A stretch of DNA of 64,000 bases from Clostridiales bacterium (GTDB lineage Bacteria; Bacillota; Clostridia; Peptostreptococcales; Acidaminobacteraceae): positions 45,485 through 109,484 of the forward strand of contig JAEIOD010000015.1 of NCBI GenBank assembly GCA_016342415.1, read 5' to 3'. The notes below the pieces were generated by a model. That model had not been told where the DNA came from and ran no database searches. It was given only the letters and a program-made list of their open reading frames with translations. This document shows positions 1 to 9,376 of this stretch, piece after piece. Within the stretch, counting starts at the first letter, position 1. The number at the start of each line of letters is the position of its first letter. The translations under genes were made by a program, and so were the position numbers.

Positions 1-311
1 GCCAAAACACCTTCGACATGACCAAACGACTTGAATAAAGTCACCGTATCCTCATCTAAATAAATCTGTTCCTCATCTTTTTTTGATTTACCAGGTTCTT
101 CATAGCTCCACGGTTTCATAACTTCTATAACTGTTAAGCCACCCATCTGCTCCATTTGTTTTTCGGTAGCACGCTGCATACCAAAACCCAAGGAAAGCAT
201 CACTACTATAGCAGTGGTTCCAATAACCACACCTAAGACTGTAAGAACGGTTCTAGTCTTTCTACGCCAAAGGTTTTTTATCCCCATAAGCATGAGATCA
301 AGACTATTCAT
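1..311 (-). CDS. ABC transporter permease, MacB/FtsX type (N-terminal part, cut by window edge)
   Basis: Only the first about 103 codons are in the window. They show a cytoplasmic start, an Arg/Lys-rich stretch (NLWRRKTRT), then a transmembrane helix (VLTVLGVVIGTTAIVVMLSLG) and the beginning of an extracytoplasmic domain. This order is typical of the first helix and periplasmic core of MacB/LolC-type permeases. The ATG at 311 overlaps the end of the upstream accessory gene by 8 nt, so it is translationally coupled as third gene of the operon. It would pair with the ATPase at 2660-3415 to form a mechanotransmission exporter. The substrate is unknown and the C-terminal helices lie outside the window. 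Confidence 0.85.
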   Translation of the reverse strand, partial: MNSLDLMLMGIKNLWRRKTRTVLTVLGVVIGTTAIVVMLSLGFGMQRATEKQMEQMGGLTVIEVMKPWSYEEPGKSKKDEEQIYLDEDTVTLFKSFGHVEGVL

Positions 312-2679
312 CTAAAGCCATCTCCTTTTTCTTACGGATTTTTCTTTTTACTACGATGATTACAACAATACCTACAACCACAAGTACGATTAAAACGATT
401 AACCATGGGAAGCCACCTTTAGGCTCACCGTCCATAGGAAATTCTCCACCACCTTCAAATCCATCTGGGGGATACATTTCTTCTGGTTGTTCCATTGGGA
501 ATGCTTCAAAAGCAAACTCTTTTTCTACTGAATGTTTTTCACCAACAGCATCTTCAAATTCAAATGTAATAGTTCCCTCTTGAGGTCCTTCTATTGTTGG
601 TATAATCGTTGCTGAGTAATACTCATTTGATCCAGCGTTAAAACTACCAACAAAATATTTACCATCCTGAATTTCAAATTCTCCATTGGTTGTTACCATC
701 ATATTTTCTAAAGGTGATTTACCCATATTAAAAAATTCCACGTAAATTTCAATCGGTTGGTATAAAGGTGAAAACTCTGGAATTGTAATATCTTCTACTT
801 CTAATCGAAGTTCCTGCATCACAGGGATAGACATTTTTTCAGTTGCTTTATATGGATTTTCACTAATATCATATGAGTTACCATTACTGTCTTCGTACTC
901 AATATCTGCTGTAATGCTGTATGTTTTAACATTTAAATCCGCTTTAGCCTTAAATGTCATTGTATGTGTTACTTTCTCTTTGATACCAATGGTTTCAACA
1001 TAGAAAGAACTCGATGCATTCACAGGTACAAAAGCACCTTCATCTGACGAAATTGAAACCTTTGCATTTTGAATGCCCATTGAATTAGACGTGTTAAAGA
1101 AAGTCATATCTAAATCAAAAGTTTCACCGGCTAAAATGACATCTTTACCAAAATCATAGTTTTCAATGATAATTTTAGGTTTTGAGTTTTTACTACCATT
1201 ACCATCTACATAAATACCCAAGTATTCTTTTCTAGCCACTTCACTATTGTTTAAAGATTCAATTGTAATATAAGTCGGATAATTATTTGATACCATATTT
1301 TTATCTGCAATCAAAGTGTATTCAAACGATTTTGTTTCGCCTGGTGCAATCTCTTTAACAATAATGATAGGTTGAGATTTGAAAACAAAATTACCATCAC
1401 TTGAAATTGTTAATTTTAAGTTTTTCTGAACAACCTCACTATTATTTGTAAAGTCATACTTTATTTTAAACTCTTGACCTGGTAAGACAGTATTGGGTTT
1501 AGAAGTTACATTAAATCCATAATCGTAAATGTCTGAACCACTCTGAGCAATATCTAAATAAACTGGTACGGTTTGTTCATATTTTGTACCATTCTCATCA
1601 AAGAATGATAGTTTTAAACTTAACTCAAACTTATCTTTCTTAAGACTATCACTGATATGAACGTTGTACGTCACAAAACCAGTACCTTTTGCATCTATTA
1701 AAGCAATTTGCTTTTCTGCAGTATCTGCATTAAGTCGAATCGTCTCCATACCAGTACCTTCTAATGTCGCTGTCATATTTTTAATATCCAAGGTACCAAG
1801 ATTCTTAAGTTCTAAAAGCATAACATCATCTTGGCCTGGTGTTAAGATTGTATTCTTGATTTTCATATTAGATATAACAAGACTTGGCATAACATTGTTA
1901 TTTACTATTTCAACTTGAACACTTTTGGTCATAGATTTCTCTACACCATAAACGTTTTGATATGTAATTTTAACAGGGATTGTATAAAATCCACTCTTTG
2001 CACTATCTTTTGTATCAACATTAAATGTGATTGTTTTTTTACCTTTACTAGAAACTGACATTTTTGTAGAAATCAAAGGATTTGTCATATCGTTAAAAGG
2101 TGAATCTTGACCAGTTTCAAACTTTACAACAACATTTTTTGCAGAATAACTTGTAATATTATTTAAGTCAAAAGAAAAATCCTTCTTTTGTCCTGCAATA
2201 AACTTTGGTGTTTCAGTCCCAAAAGTTAAACTGAAATCTGGGAAGTATTTATTTGTATCTGGTCGTGTACTAGGACCACTGCTACTTGAAACCAAACTAG
2301 TTAACGTCACATTGTCAACAATCTGCTTGTCTCCAGCACCATGTACATAAATACTAATGTTTGAACCACTACCACTGTTTTTTAAAGCAATTGATTTAGT
2401 TGTACCCGTTGTAGTTACTGTACCAAAATCAACATCACCAGAATTAACCTGGCTCACATCGCCCGAAATACTTACTTTTGTAGTAGCAATTGATCCACTT
2501 GCAGCTTTTACAGTTACTTTATAAATAAATATATCACCGGGATTAATATCTCCTGATGATTCTATTTCTCCACTAACTATAAAATCCGAATTGGATGTAT
2601 CTCCAAAGACACTCATATTCATTATCATGACAAGTATTAAGAAAACGATGAATGGTTTTCTAGACTGTTTTTTCTTCAT
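304..2679 (-). CDS. Surface-anchored Ig-like/CARDB-type repeat protein of an ABC exporter operon
   Basis: This 791-aa protein has a signal peptide (KPFIVFLILVMIMNMSVFG), about 700 extracytoplasmic residues and a single C-terminal helix near residues 755-777 followed by a basic tail. The ectodomain reads as four to five beta-sandwich modules of about 120 residues. Each has phrases such as LVPGQEFKIKYDFTN, LAGETFDLDMTFFN and LTPGQDDVMLLELKN, resembling CARDB or NPCBM-associated domains. An acidic, Pro/Gly-rich linker precedes the helix. It sits between ATPase and permease where Gram-negative operons carry MacA, so it may be an extracellular partner or receptor (inference). The start has a good SD (GAGGAGAT) inside the ATPase 3' end and overlaps it by 20 nt. 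Confidence 0.7.
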   Translation of the reverse strand: MKKKQSRKPFIVFLILVMIMNMSVFGDTSNSDFIVSGEIESSGDINPGDIFIYKVTVKAASGSIATTKVSISGDVSQVNSGDVDFGTVTTTGTTKSIALKNSGSGSNISIYVHGAGDKQIVDNVTLTSLVSSSSGPSTRPDTNKYFPDFSLTFGTETPKFIAGQKKDFSFDLNNITSYSAKNVVVKFETGQDSPFNDMTNPLISTKMSVSSKGKKTITFNVDTKDSAKSGFYTIPVKITYQNVYGVEKSMTKSVQVEIVNNNVMPSLVISNMKIKNTILTPGQDDVMLLELKNLGTLDIKNMTATLEGTGMETIRLNADTAEKQIALIDAKGTGFVTYNVHISDSLKKDKFELSLKLSFFDENGTKYEQTVPVYLDIAQSGSDIYDYGFNVTSKPNTVLPGQEFKIKYDFTNNSEVVQKNLKLTISSDGNFVFKSQPIIIVKEIAPGETKSFEYTLIADKNMVSNNYPTYITIESLNNSEVARKEYLGIYVDGNGSKNSKPKIIIENYDFGKDVILAGETFDLDMTFFNTSNSMGIQNAKVSISSDEGAFVPVNASSSFYVETIGIKEKVTHTMTFKAKADLNVKTYSITADIEYEDSNGNSYDISENPYKATEKMSIPVMQELRLEVEDITIPEFSPLYQPIEIYVEFFNMGKSPLENMMVTTNGEFEIQDGKYFVGSFNAGSNEYYSATIIPTIEGPQEGTITFEFEDAVGEKHSVEKEFAFEAFPMEQPEEMYPPDGFEGGGEFPMDGEPKGGFPWLIVLIVLVVVGIVVIIVVKRKIRKKKEMALDE

Positions 2680-3415
2680 TTTTGATCTCCTCTTTTTCTT
2701 CTGTTATAACTCTCTCACTTTGATCTATAATCTCTACTTCTTTGATATTGCCATCAAGTACATGAATAATCTTGTCAGCATACTTTGTCACTGATCCATC
2801 ATGGGTTACAATCACTAGTACTTGTTCTTTTTCCTTGACGATACGTTCCATCAATTGCAGTACTTCTTCAGATGTTTTGGAATCGAGATTACCAGTTGGT
2901 TCATCTGCAAAAATAACCTTGGGATTTCCAACAAATGATCTTGCAATACCAACCCTTTGTTGTTGTCCACCCGACATCTGAGTTGGTTTATGTTTCAGAT
3001 GAGTCTCAAGCCCAACTGCTTTCAAGAGTTTGGTTGCTTCTTTGTTTCTTCTTTGTCTTGATACACCTCTAAATACGAGTGGTAAACTAACATTTTCTAT
3101 TGCCGTTAATGCATTCATCAAATTATATGACTGAAATATAAATCCAACATTATTTTGTCTGAAAATCGCCAATTTTTTTTCATTCATTTTGGTGACTTCT
3201 TTACCCAGTATTTTTACATAACCTTGTGTTGGTTTTTCTAAACCGGCCATCATGTTGAGGAGTGTTGATTTACCAGAACCTGAAGTACCCAATATACAAC
3301 AGATTTCGCCTTTATGAATCTCAAAATCCATTTTATTGATTGCTACAACTTTCTCTTTTCCAAGTTTAAAAACTTTCCTCAAGTTTTTTACTTCAATTAC
3401 TACTTCTTTATTAAT
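2660..3415 (-). CDS. ABC transporter ATPase, MacB/LolD family
   Basis: The ATP-binding subunit of the exporter. Walker A is GTSGSGKST, the Q-loop lies in FIFQSYNLM, the signature is MSGGQQQRVGIARS and Walker B is VIFADEPTGNLDS, followed by the H-loop in VIVTHDGS. The family drives MacB-type conformational export rather than classical transmembrane transport. Start choice is unusual. The reading frame opens with TTG at 3430, but that TTG overlaps a perfect SD (GGAGG, 3424-3428). The codon at ideal spacing is ATT at 3415, giving 251 aa starting just before EVVIEVKNLRKVF, where homologues begin. ATT starts are rare, so TTG at 3430 cannot be excluded. Confidence 0.9.
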   Translation of the reverse strand: MNKEVVIEVKNLRKVFKLGKEKVVAINKMDFEIHKGEICCILGTSGSGKSTLLNMMAGLEKPTQGYVKILGKEVTKMNEKKLAIFRQNNVGFIFQSYNLMNALTAIENVSLPLVFRGVSRQRRNKEATKLLKAVGLETHLKHKPTQMSGGQQQRVGIARSFVGNPKVIFADEPTGNLDSKTSEEVLQLMERIVKEKEQVLVIVTHDGSVTKYADKIIHVLDGNIKEVEIIDQSERVITEEKEEIKNEEKTV

Positions 3416-3493
3416 CTTCCTCACCTCCAAACGCTATCTATTTTGACGCAAAACTACGACTAAAAGTTTCACGTATTACTAACAATCATGACT

Positions 3494-3547
3494 ATTTTAA
3501 CAAAATAAGAGGATACATATATTAAGAAAGGATTAAACGACTCTTAA
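3494..3547 (-). promoter_or_regulatory. Candidate regulated promoter with 11-bp phased TTAA boxes upstream of the ABC exporter operon
   Basis: TTAA cores occur at 3522, 3533 and 3544, exactly 11 bp apart. Read towards the ABC genes they are CTTAA-N6-TTTAA-N6-CTTAA. A possible -10 (TAAAAT, 3494-3499) follows 22 bp after the last box. The same motif, orientation and geometry occur upstream of the response regulator at 57097. OmpR-family regulators bind such one-turn direct repeats (the S. aureus SaeR site is GTTAA-N6-GTTAA). Shared regulation is inference. Confidence 0.4.
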
Positions 3548-3604
3548 GTAAAGGTAATATTTAAGCAACATATGCAGATTTAAATCACTTTGCAACATAT
3601 AACT

Positions 3605-3637
3605 CTTAAAAATAGAAAAGACTGATTACTCAGTCTT
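3605..3637 (-). terminator. Rho-independent terminator of the leu operon
   Basis: Minus-strand RNA forms AAGACTGA-GTAA-TCAGTCTT (3637-3618) followed by a U-rich run (TTCTATTTTT). The TAA stop of leuB lies in the tetraloop. Confidence 0.85.
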
Positions 3638-4681
3638 CTCCATCGTTTCTATTAATTGATTTGTCCACTCGCTCGTTGTATGTATATATTTGAGATTTAA
3701 ATCAATGGTACCATATCCTAGTTTTAAGGTTTTTTCTATGGCTTCATAAATGAAGTTGTAAACATCCTTCCTATTAAAAGAGTTATCCAACATCATTGCA
3801 ACCGATAAAATCATACCTATAGGATTCGCTTTACCCTGACCTGCTATATCTGGTGCTGATCCGTGAATTGGTTCATATAATGCTTTTTTATCTCCAACAG
3901 ATGCCGAAGGTAAAACACCAATTGATCCTGCTAATACACTCGCCTCATCCGATAAAATATCGCCAAAAATATTATTCGTCAGTATCACATCAAATTGGTA
4001 AGGATTTTTTATCAACTGCATGGCAGCATTATCAACATACATATGATCGAGCACAACATCATAATCTTTGCTATTGGATATAACTTCCCTTCTCCAGAGT
4101 TTGGAACTTTCCAGCACATTACTCTTATCCACTGATGTCACTCGTTTATCTCTCGACAGTGATAGATCAAATGCTCTTCTTGAGATTCTTTTAACTTCAG
4201 AAACCGAATAAGCTTCTACATCATACGCATATGTATCCTCAGATTCTTTTATACCTTTTTTGCCAAAATAGATGCCACCTGTTAATTCTCTTACAAAACA
4301 AATATCTACTTTTCTATCCTGATCCAATTTTATTGGAGACATCTCTTTTAATGGATCAAAACAGATAATAGGTCTTATATTACAATATGCATTCAAATAC
4401 TTTCTGAGTGATAACAATCCTTTTTCGGGTCTTATTGCAGCATTTTCCCATTTAGGTCCGCCAACTGCACCCAGTAATATGGCATCTGATTGGTCTATTA
4501 TTTTTTGTGTAGTTACAGGAAACGGATGACCTTCTTTATCAATAGCCGAACCGCCAAAATTGGCTTCCGTAATTTCAAATTCCATTTCAAATCGAGTGGC
4601 TATATAGTCAAGGACTCTAAGACTTTCATCTACAATCTCCGGACCGATACCATCGCCTTTTAACACCGCTATTTTATACAT
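3626..4681 (-). CDS. leuB: 3-isopropylmalate dehydrogenase
   Basis: Catalyses NAD-dependent oxidative decarboxylation of 3-isopropylmalate, the third committed step of leucine synthesis. The protein is 351 aa, normal for the family. It shows the N-terminal GDGIGPEIVDE, the catalytic and metal-binding NNIFGDILSDEAS with GSIGVLPSAS, and the adenine-loop motif EPIHGSAPDIAGQGKANPIG. The ATG at 4681 is chosen because AGGAGGAG lies five bases upstream. A longer frame to 4747 would add residues not seen in homologues. It is the last gene of leuACDB, separated from leuD by 98 nt without a clear promoter, and its stop is inside the terminator loop. Confidence 0.97.
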   Translation of the reverse strand: MYKIAVLKGDGIGPEIVDESLRVLDYIATRFEMEFEITEANFGGSAIDKEGHPFPVTTQKIIDQSDAILLGAVGGPKWENAAIRPEKGLLSLRKYLNAYCNIRPIICFDPLKEMSPIKLDQDRKVDICFVRELTGGIYFGKKGIKESEDTYAYDVEAYSVSEVKRISRRAFDLSLSRDKRVTSVDKSNVLESSKLWRREVISNSKDYDVVLDHMYVDNAAMQLIKNPYQFDVILTNNIFGDILSDEASVLAGSIGVLPSASVGDKKALYEPIHGSAPDIAGQGKANPIGMILSVAMMLDNSFNRKDVYNFIYEAIEKTLKLGYGTIDLNLKYIHTTSEWTNQLIETMEKTE

Positions 4682-4779
4682 AATCTCCTCCTGAAATCCG
4701 CTTAACTCAACTGAATATAGCTGTTCAATGGTTAATTTAAAACACATTGACTGATAAGGTATCTACTACAAATTCACAT

Positions 4780-5253
4780 TTACTCCTTGATAAATGGTAT
4801 CACACCACCTTTTTCGATAATTGCCATCATAAATTCAGGGAACTTAGGAATGTCATATGTCTTATTCTGAGTTTTATTTTCAACTCTTCCCTTCACAAAA
4901 TCAACATGTATCACATCATTTGCATGAATATCATTTACAATTTCCTCAGATTCAATGACAGGCAATCCAATATTAATAGCATTTCTAAAAAATATTCTAG
5001 CAAAGGATTTTGCAATCACACACTTTATGCCCAAAGCTTTTATGGCTATCGGTGCATGTTCTCTTGAAGACCCACAACCAAAATTCACACCAGCAATCAT
5101 AAAGTCATTTTTTTTAACTCTTTCAGGAAAAGTTTCATCAACAGGTTCCATACAATGTAGTTTCAGTCGATCTGGATCATGTTCATTCAAGTATTTTGCA
5201 GGAATGATGATGTCAGTGTCCACATGATCACCATAAATATGTATATTACTCAT
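4780..5253 (-). CDS. leuD: 3-isopropylmalate dehydratase small subunit
   Basis: Small subunit (157 aa) of isopropylmalate isomerase, which works with LeuC to interconvert 2- and 3-isopropylmalate. The characteristic motifs are [15 protein letters not shown] near the start and [21 protein letters not shown] in the middle. The compact form lacking the C-terminal extension is the archaeal/clostridial type, matching the 419-aa LeuC. The ATG at 5253 has AAAGGAG seven bases upstream and overlaps the leuC stop by 8 nt, implying coupled translation. An upstream frame extension to 5307 lies within leuC and is not supported. Confidence 0.96.
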   Translation of the reverse strand: MSNIHIYGDHVDTDIIIPAKYLNEHDPDRLKLHCMEPVDETFPERVKKNDFMIAGVNFGCGSSREHAPIAIKALGIKCVIAKSFARIFFRNAINIGLPVIESEEIVNDIHANDVIHVDFVKGRVENKTQNKTYDIPKFPEFMMAIIEKGGVIPFIKE

Positions 5254-6505
5254 TTGTTTCTCCTTTCGGTAATGTGATATAACCTGCGATACTTGTAGCA
5301 GCTGCAATTGCTGGATTGCTCAAATAAATTTCTGATTCTACATGACCCATTCTACCAATGAAGTTTCTATTGGTTGTTGCTACACATTTTTCTCCTGATG
5401 CTAAAATACCCATATGACCTCCTAAACAAGGACCACAGGTTGGCGTTGAAACAATACCACCAGCTTTAATGATATCTTGAATATAACCAGCTTCAATAGC
5501 TTCTAAATAAATCAGTTGAGTCGCGGGAAAAACAATCAACCTCATACCTTTATGAACTTGATTGTTTCTAAGTACATCCGCGGCCGCTTTTATATCGGAA
5601 ATTCGCCCATTGGTACAAGAACCAATCACTACTTGGTCAATATACGTCTTCTCAATAGATTCAACGGCAACCGTATTAGAAGGTAAATGAGGTTGTGCTA
5701 TCTGGGGTTTCAAAGTATCCAAATCAATATGAATCGTTTTAATATACTCAGCATCTTCATCAGCAGAATATTCAGTATATTGAAGACCTTTTGAATCCAT
5801 ATAAGCTCTGGTGATATCATCTACTGGAAAAATTCCATTTTTAGCACCAGCTTCTATTGCCATATTTGAAATTGTAAATCGATCATCCATTGATAAATTA
5901 GAAATGCCTGATCCTGTAAATTCCAACGACTGATATCTAGCACCATCAACACCTATTTTTCCAATCAAATACAAAATTACATCTTTACCACTGACATGAG
6001 CTTGTTTATTTCCTGTAATTGTTACTTCTATTGCCTCAGGTACTTTGAACCAACACTTCCCCGTTCCCATAGCACATCCCAAGTCCGTACTACCGACACC
6101 TGTTGAGAATGCTCCTAGTGCCCCGAATGTACAAGTATGGGAATCGGCTCCGATAATCATATCGCCTGCCTTTACAAGACCTTTTTCAGGAAGTAATGCA
6201 TGTTCAATACCCATCTGACCAATTTCAAAGTAATGTTCAATTTCATGTTCCATCGCAAAGTTTCTTAGTGTTTTACATTGCTCTGCAGATTTAATATCCT
6301 TATTTGGAGTGAAATGATCCGGCACCAATGCAATTTTACTTTTATCAAATACCGGTCTGTCCAATTCTTTGAATCCTTCTATTGCAACCGGCGCTGTAAT
6401 ATCATTACCTAGAACCATATCCAAATCGCAATATACAAAAGCTCCCGGTGTGATTGTTTCTTTCGTATGTGCAGCCATTATTTTCTGCGTCATTGTCATG
6501 CCCAT
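5246..6505 (-). CDS. leuC: 3-isopropylmalate dehydratase large subunit
   Basis: Large, [4Fe-4S]-containing subunit of isopropylmalate isomerase. The cluster cysteines are in VIGSCTNGR and [13 protein letters not shown]. Other aconitase-family blocks seen are [22 protein letters not shown] and the C-terminal [12 protein letters not shown]. The length of 419 aa fits the short LeuC/homoaconitase-like subfamily. The ATG at 6505 is preferred, with AAAGGA ten bases upstream. A TTG at 6514 lies too close to the SD and inside the leuA end. The gene follows leuA by one base and overlaps leuD. The cluster makes this enzyme oxygen-sensitive, consistent with an anaerobe. Confidence 0.96.
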   Translation of the reverse strand: MGMTMTQKIMAAHTKETITPGAFVYCDLDMVLGNDITAPVAIEGFKELDRPVFDKSKIALVPDHFTPNKDIKSAEQCKTLRNFAMEHEIEHYFEIGQMGIEHALLPEKGLVKAGDMIIGADSHTCTFGALGAFSTGVGSTDLGCAMGTGKCWFKVPEAIEVTITGNKQAHVSGKDVILYLIGKIGVDGARYQSLEFTGSGISNLSMDDRFTISNMAIEAGAKNGIFPVDDITRAYMDSKGLQYTEYSADEDAEYIKTIHIDLDTLKPQIAQPHLPSNTVAVESIEKTYIDQVVIGSCTNGRISDIKAAADVLRNNQVHKGMRLIVFPATQLIYLEAIEAGYIQDIIKAGGIVSTPTCGPCLGGHMGILASGEKCVATTNRNFIGRMGHVESEIYLSNPAIAAATSIAGYITLPKGETNE

Positions 6506-6506
6506 T

Positions 6507-8069
6507 TTAGCCAATTCCTTTCATCATCTTATCTTGATCTATTCTTTCTTTCATCTCATTGTAAATCACTGAATCCTTTAATATTTTATTGATAACTGAC
6601 AGATATGCTTTTATACTTGACTCAATTATATCCGTACTCAATCCATGTCCTGTATATTCCAGATTCTCATATTTTGCTCTAACAACCGTTTCACCTTGAG
6701 CATCTTTTCCTTCTGTTACTGCATTAATTTGATATTTGAATAAAGGGATCTGCACACCGATAACACGTTGAATCGCTTTGAAAGAAGCATCAACTGGTCC
6801 ATCACCTAATTCAACGCTCTCAAAACACTCATCATCAATTTTCAATTTAATCGCTGCAGAAGTTGCAGTCATACTTGATGATATGTTGAATCCTTCTAAC
6901 GAAATGATTTCATCATATGGAATGGTCTCATTTCTCACTATGGCAACAATATCCTTATCATAGATTTTCTTTTTCTTGTCCAATAAATCCTTGAACTCAA
7001 TAAAAGCTCTGTTTAATTCTGCATCTGTTAAGTCATATCCCAAATTATCTAATTTATCCTTAAAAGCATGTTTACCTGAATGTTTGCCTAAAACTAGATT
7101 ATTCTGCTTTAAACCAACACTTTCAGGTGTCATAATCTCGTAGGTTTCCTTGTTGTTTAGAACACCATGTTGATGAATGCCTGACTCATGAGCGAATGCA
7201 TTGGCACCCACAATTGCTTTATTAGGTTGTACTTTGACACCTGTGATATAACTGACCAATTCACTGGTTCTAACAATTTGCTCTGTATTTATATGTGTAT
7301 CATATGCATAATAATCATGTCTAGTTTTAAGTGCCATTACAATTTCTTCAAGAGCTGCATTTCCTGCTCTTTCACCAATACCATTCATGGTACACTCGAC
7401 TTGGTCAGCTCCTGCTTCAACAGCAGCAATACTATTCGCCACAGCAAGCCCTAGATCATTATGGCAATGTACTGATATTGAAACATCATCAATGCCTTTG
7501 GCATTATTTTTTATATATTTAATCAACTCATAATATTCATTTGGTGTTGTGTATCCCACTGTATCAGGAATGTTGATAGTAGTCGCACCACATTCAATTG
7601 CGGTTTCAATCACCTGAATCATGAAGTAATTATTTGACCTGGTGGCATCTTCACAGGAAAATTCAATATCATCACATAAAGACTTAGCATATGTGACCAT
7701 CTCTCTTGTGATATCTATAATTTCATCCTTAGTCTTTTTAAGTTTGTATTCCAAGTGAAGATCTGATGTTGCAATAAACGTATGTATTCTAGGATGTTTG
7801 GCTTTTTTAACAGCTTGATACGCCCTATCAATATCCAATTTTGTCGCTCTTGCCAAGCTGGCAACTGTCGCATGTTCAATAACTGCCGAAATAGCTTCTA
7901 TGGCTTGAAAATCTCCATCAGAAGCGATGGCGAAACCTGCTTCGATAACATCTACACCTAACTTCTCTAACTGTTTAGCCACCTCTACTTTTTCATCTGT
8001 GTTCATACTACATCCTGGAGATTGCTCACCGTCACGTAGTGTTGTATCAAAAATTTTAATACGTTTCAT
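6507..8069 (-). CDS. leuA: 2-isopropylmalate synthase
   Basis: Condenses acetyl-CoA with 2-oxoisovalerate, the first committed step of leucine synthesis. The 520-aa protein has an N-terminal HMGL-like TIM barrel starting [16 protein letters not shown], metal-binding [13 protein letters not shown] and [15 protein letters not shown]-terminal LeuA allosteric domain (about residues 365-505) is where leucine feedback usually acts. AAGGAGG precedes the ATG. It is the first gene after the T-box leader, so transcription depends on leucyl-tRNA charging, and it is followed by leuC with one base between them. Confidence 0.97.
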   Translation of the reverse strand: MKRIKIFDTTLRDGEQSPGCSMNTDEKVEVAKQLEKLGVDVIEAGFAIASDGDFQAIEAISAVIEHATVASLARATKLDIDRAYQAVKKAKHPRIHTFIATSDLHLEYKLKKTKDEIIDITREMVTYAKSLCDDIEFSCEDATRSNNYFMIQVIETAIECGATTINIPDTVGYTTPNEYYELIKYIKNNAKGIDDVSISVHCHNDLGLAVANSIAAVEAGADQVECTMNGIGERAGNAALEEIVMALKTRHDYYAYDTHINTEQIVRTSELVSYITGVKVQPNKAIVGANAFAHESGIHQHGVLNNKETYEIMTPESVGLKQNNLVLGKHSGKHAFKDKLDNLGYDLTDAELNRAFIEFKDLLDKKKKIYDKDIVAIVRNETIPYDEIISLEGFNISSSMTATSAAIKLKIDDECFESVELGDGPVDASFKAIQRVIGVQIPLFKYQINAVTEGKDAQGETVVRAKYENLEYTGHGLSTDIIESSIKAYLSVINKILKDSVIYNEMKERIDQDKMMKGIG

Positions 8070-8142
8070 ACCATTTACCTCCTTATTTAAGATTTTTTTC
8101 CATCAGTTGGTTAAAAGAATAATCTACAACTATCTGAGTACT

Positions 8143-8357
8143 AAAAAAGCCCGTCCTTAGTAAAAGGACGAGCATTGCCCGCGGTACCACCTTAATTGTA
8201 AATTATTACCACTCATTAGTCGTTAACGTAACTACCCGTAACATCCTACTTCATTTCAGATATTCCACTCCGGAGCGAGAAATAATTAAAACTCTATCGA
8301 TTCACACCAGCCATCGACTCTCTTAAAAAGTTTGTTCTTATGCTCTCCATCATCGTT
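8143..8357 (-). promoter_or_regulatory. T-box leader riboswitch, leucine-specific, upstream of leuA
   Basis: Minus-strand RNA carries the conserved T-box core AAGGTGGTACCGCGG (8179-8193). It is followed by a terminator stem GCTCGTCCTT/AAGGACGGGC with a T6 run (about 8143-8173). The 5' half (8260-8357) has Stem I features: AGAGAG, an apical GGTG, and a closing GGAG/CTCC helix. A CTC triplet lies immediately 5' of the closing strand and is followed by G, where the specifier codon sits. CTC reads leucine, in agreement with leuACDB. Uncharged tRNA-Leu would stabilise the antiterminator. Confidence 0.93.
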
Positions 8358-8373
8358 TTTTATATTGTACATG

Positions 8374-8402
8374 ATATTATCAGTATAAATAATCAAAGTC
8401 AA
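8374..8402 (-). promoter_or_regulatory. Promoter of the leu operon
   Basis: TTGACT (8397-8402) and TAATAT (8374-8379) are separated by 17 bp and lie just upstream of T-box Stem I. This is a near-consensus sigma-A promoter. Confidence 0.85.
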
Positions 8403-8411
8403 GCATATTTA

Positions 8412-9236
8412 TTAATTCGGTTGATTTTGTTTAAGTCCTTGATTTTTTATGGCATTGATTTCACCACCAATCATCAAAATTAAACCACATAAAAACAACC
8501 AAATCAACAATATGATAATTGCTGCCAAACCACCATATACCAACGAATATTGACTAAACTCCTGTACAAAATAAGCAAAGAGATTGGAAATTAAAGCCAA
8601 TCCGAAAAATGAAAATATGGTACCTGGTAAAACTTCTTTAAAAGTTACTTTTTTATTGGGTAATACAAAATAAAGACTCCCTAGTACAAAAATAAATATA
8701 CCCACACTGAACACTAATTTAATTGTATTAAACAGTTTTATATTCATTTCTGGTATTTCTATATATTTTCTAATGAATGTCATAAACTGTATCCCTAAAT
8801 TAGGAGTTACCAAAGCAACAATAATCAAAACCAGAAACATCAAAGTGCATATAATCGCAAGAAATTTCCTAACCATATAATTTCTTGTTTCTTCTAAATC
8901 ATAGGCTACATTAACAGCCTTCATCATTGCAATTACACCATTTGAGGACAACCAGATAGAAACAACCAGTATGGGTGAAAATACCGAGTTTGAGAATTGC
9001 TGTGAATAATCTAAATAATCCTGAATGATTGTTGATGCTGCATCTGGGATAATCCTATAGAGATAGATCATCTGATCTGCATAACTTACTGATAAATTTG
9101 TTAAAAACATCAATAATAAAATTATAAATGGGAATATAGAAAGTAACATATAAAAAGCGATTTGCGAAGCAAATGATTCTATATGGTGGTTCTTAAATCT
9201 GTTTAATACTTCTATTACAACATTTTTTTTAGTCAT
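8412..9236 (-). CDS. YihY/BrkB-family inner membrane protein
   Basis: This 274-aa protein has about six transmembrane helices. It begins with the family-typical NHHIESFASQIAFYMLLSIFPFIILLL, has a middle WLSSNGVIAMMKAVNVAYD block and ends in a conserved YGGLAAIIILLIWLFLCGLILMIGGEINA segment. YihY proteins were once called ribonuclease BN, but the family has no established enzymatic role and is treated as a transporter-like membrane family. AAAGGAAGTG precedes the ATG. It stands alone between the leu promoter and the divergent hflK gene. Confidence 0.85.
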   Translation of the reverse strand: MTKKNVVIEVLNRFKNHHIESFASQIAFYMLLSIFPFIILLLMFLTNLSVSYADQMIYLYRIIPDAASTIIQDYLDYSQQFSNSVFSPILVVSIWLSSNGVIAMMKAVNVAYDLEETRNYMVRKFLAIICTLMFLVLIIVALVTPNLGIQFMTFIRKYIEIPEMNIKLFNTIKLVFSVGIFIFVLGSLYFVLPNKKVTFKEVLPGTIFSFFGLALISNLFAYFVQEFSQYSLVYGGLAAIIILLIWLFLCGLILMIGGEINAIKNQGLKQNQPN

Positions 9237-9311
9237 ATTAACACTTCCTTTATACCAATTTTAACCTAATTTACGACATATTAAAAGACTATAAATGTTA
9301 TGGGAGTTATC

Positions 9312-9340
9312 TTGCTATTTAATGGAACTCATCATAAGAT
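9312..9340 (+). promoter_or_regulatory. Probable promoter of hflK-hflC
   Basis: TTGCTA (9312-9317) and TAAGAT (9335-9340) are spaced by 17 bp, about 36 nt upstream of the hflK ATG. Confidence 0.45.
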
Positions 9341-9376
9341 GAAAACAGGAAAATACTTATACATAAGGAGGCAAAC

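Noticed and set aside
356..583. Pro/Ser/Thr-rich plus-strand frame at the end of the Ig-like protein gene
   Set aside because: A shadow of the Gly/Pro/Lys codons of the C-terminal linker and tail; no RBS.
4682..4779. Separate promoter between leuD and leuB
   Set aside because: TATATT-like sequences occur but no -35 at suitable spacing; readthrough from the leuA promoter to the terminator after leuB is the simpler reading.
4747..5067. 106-codon plus-strand frame over leuD
   Set aside because: It overlaps the well-supported leuD on the other strand, has no RBS and shows no protein-like motif.
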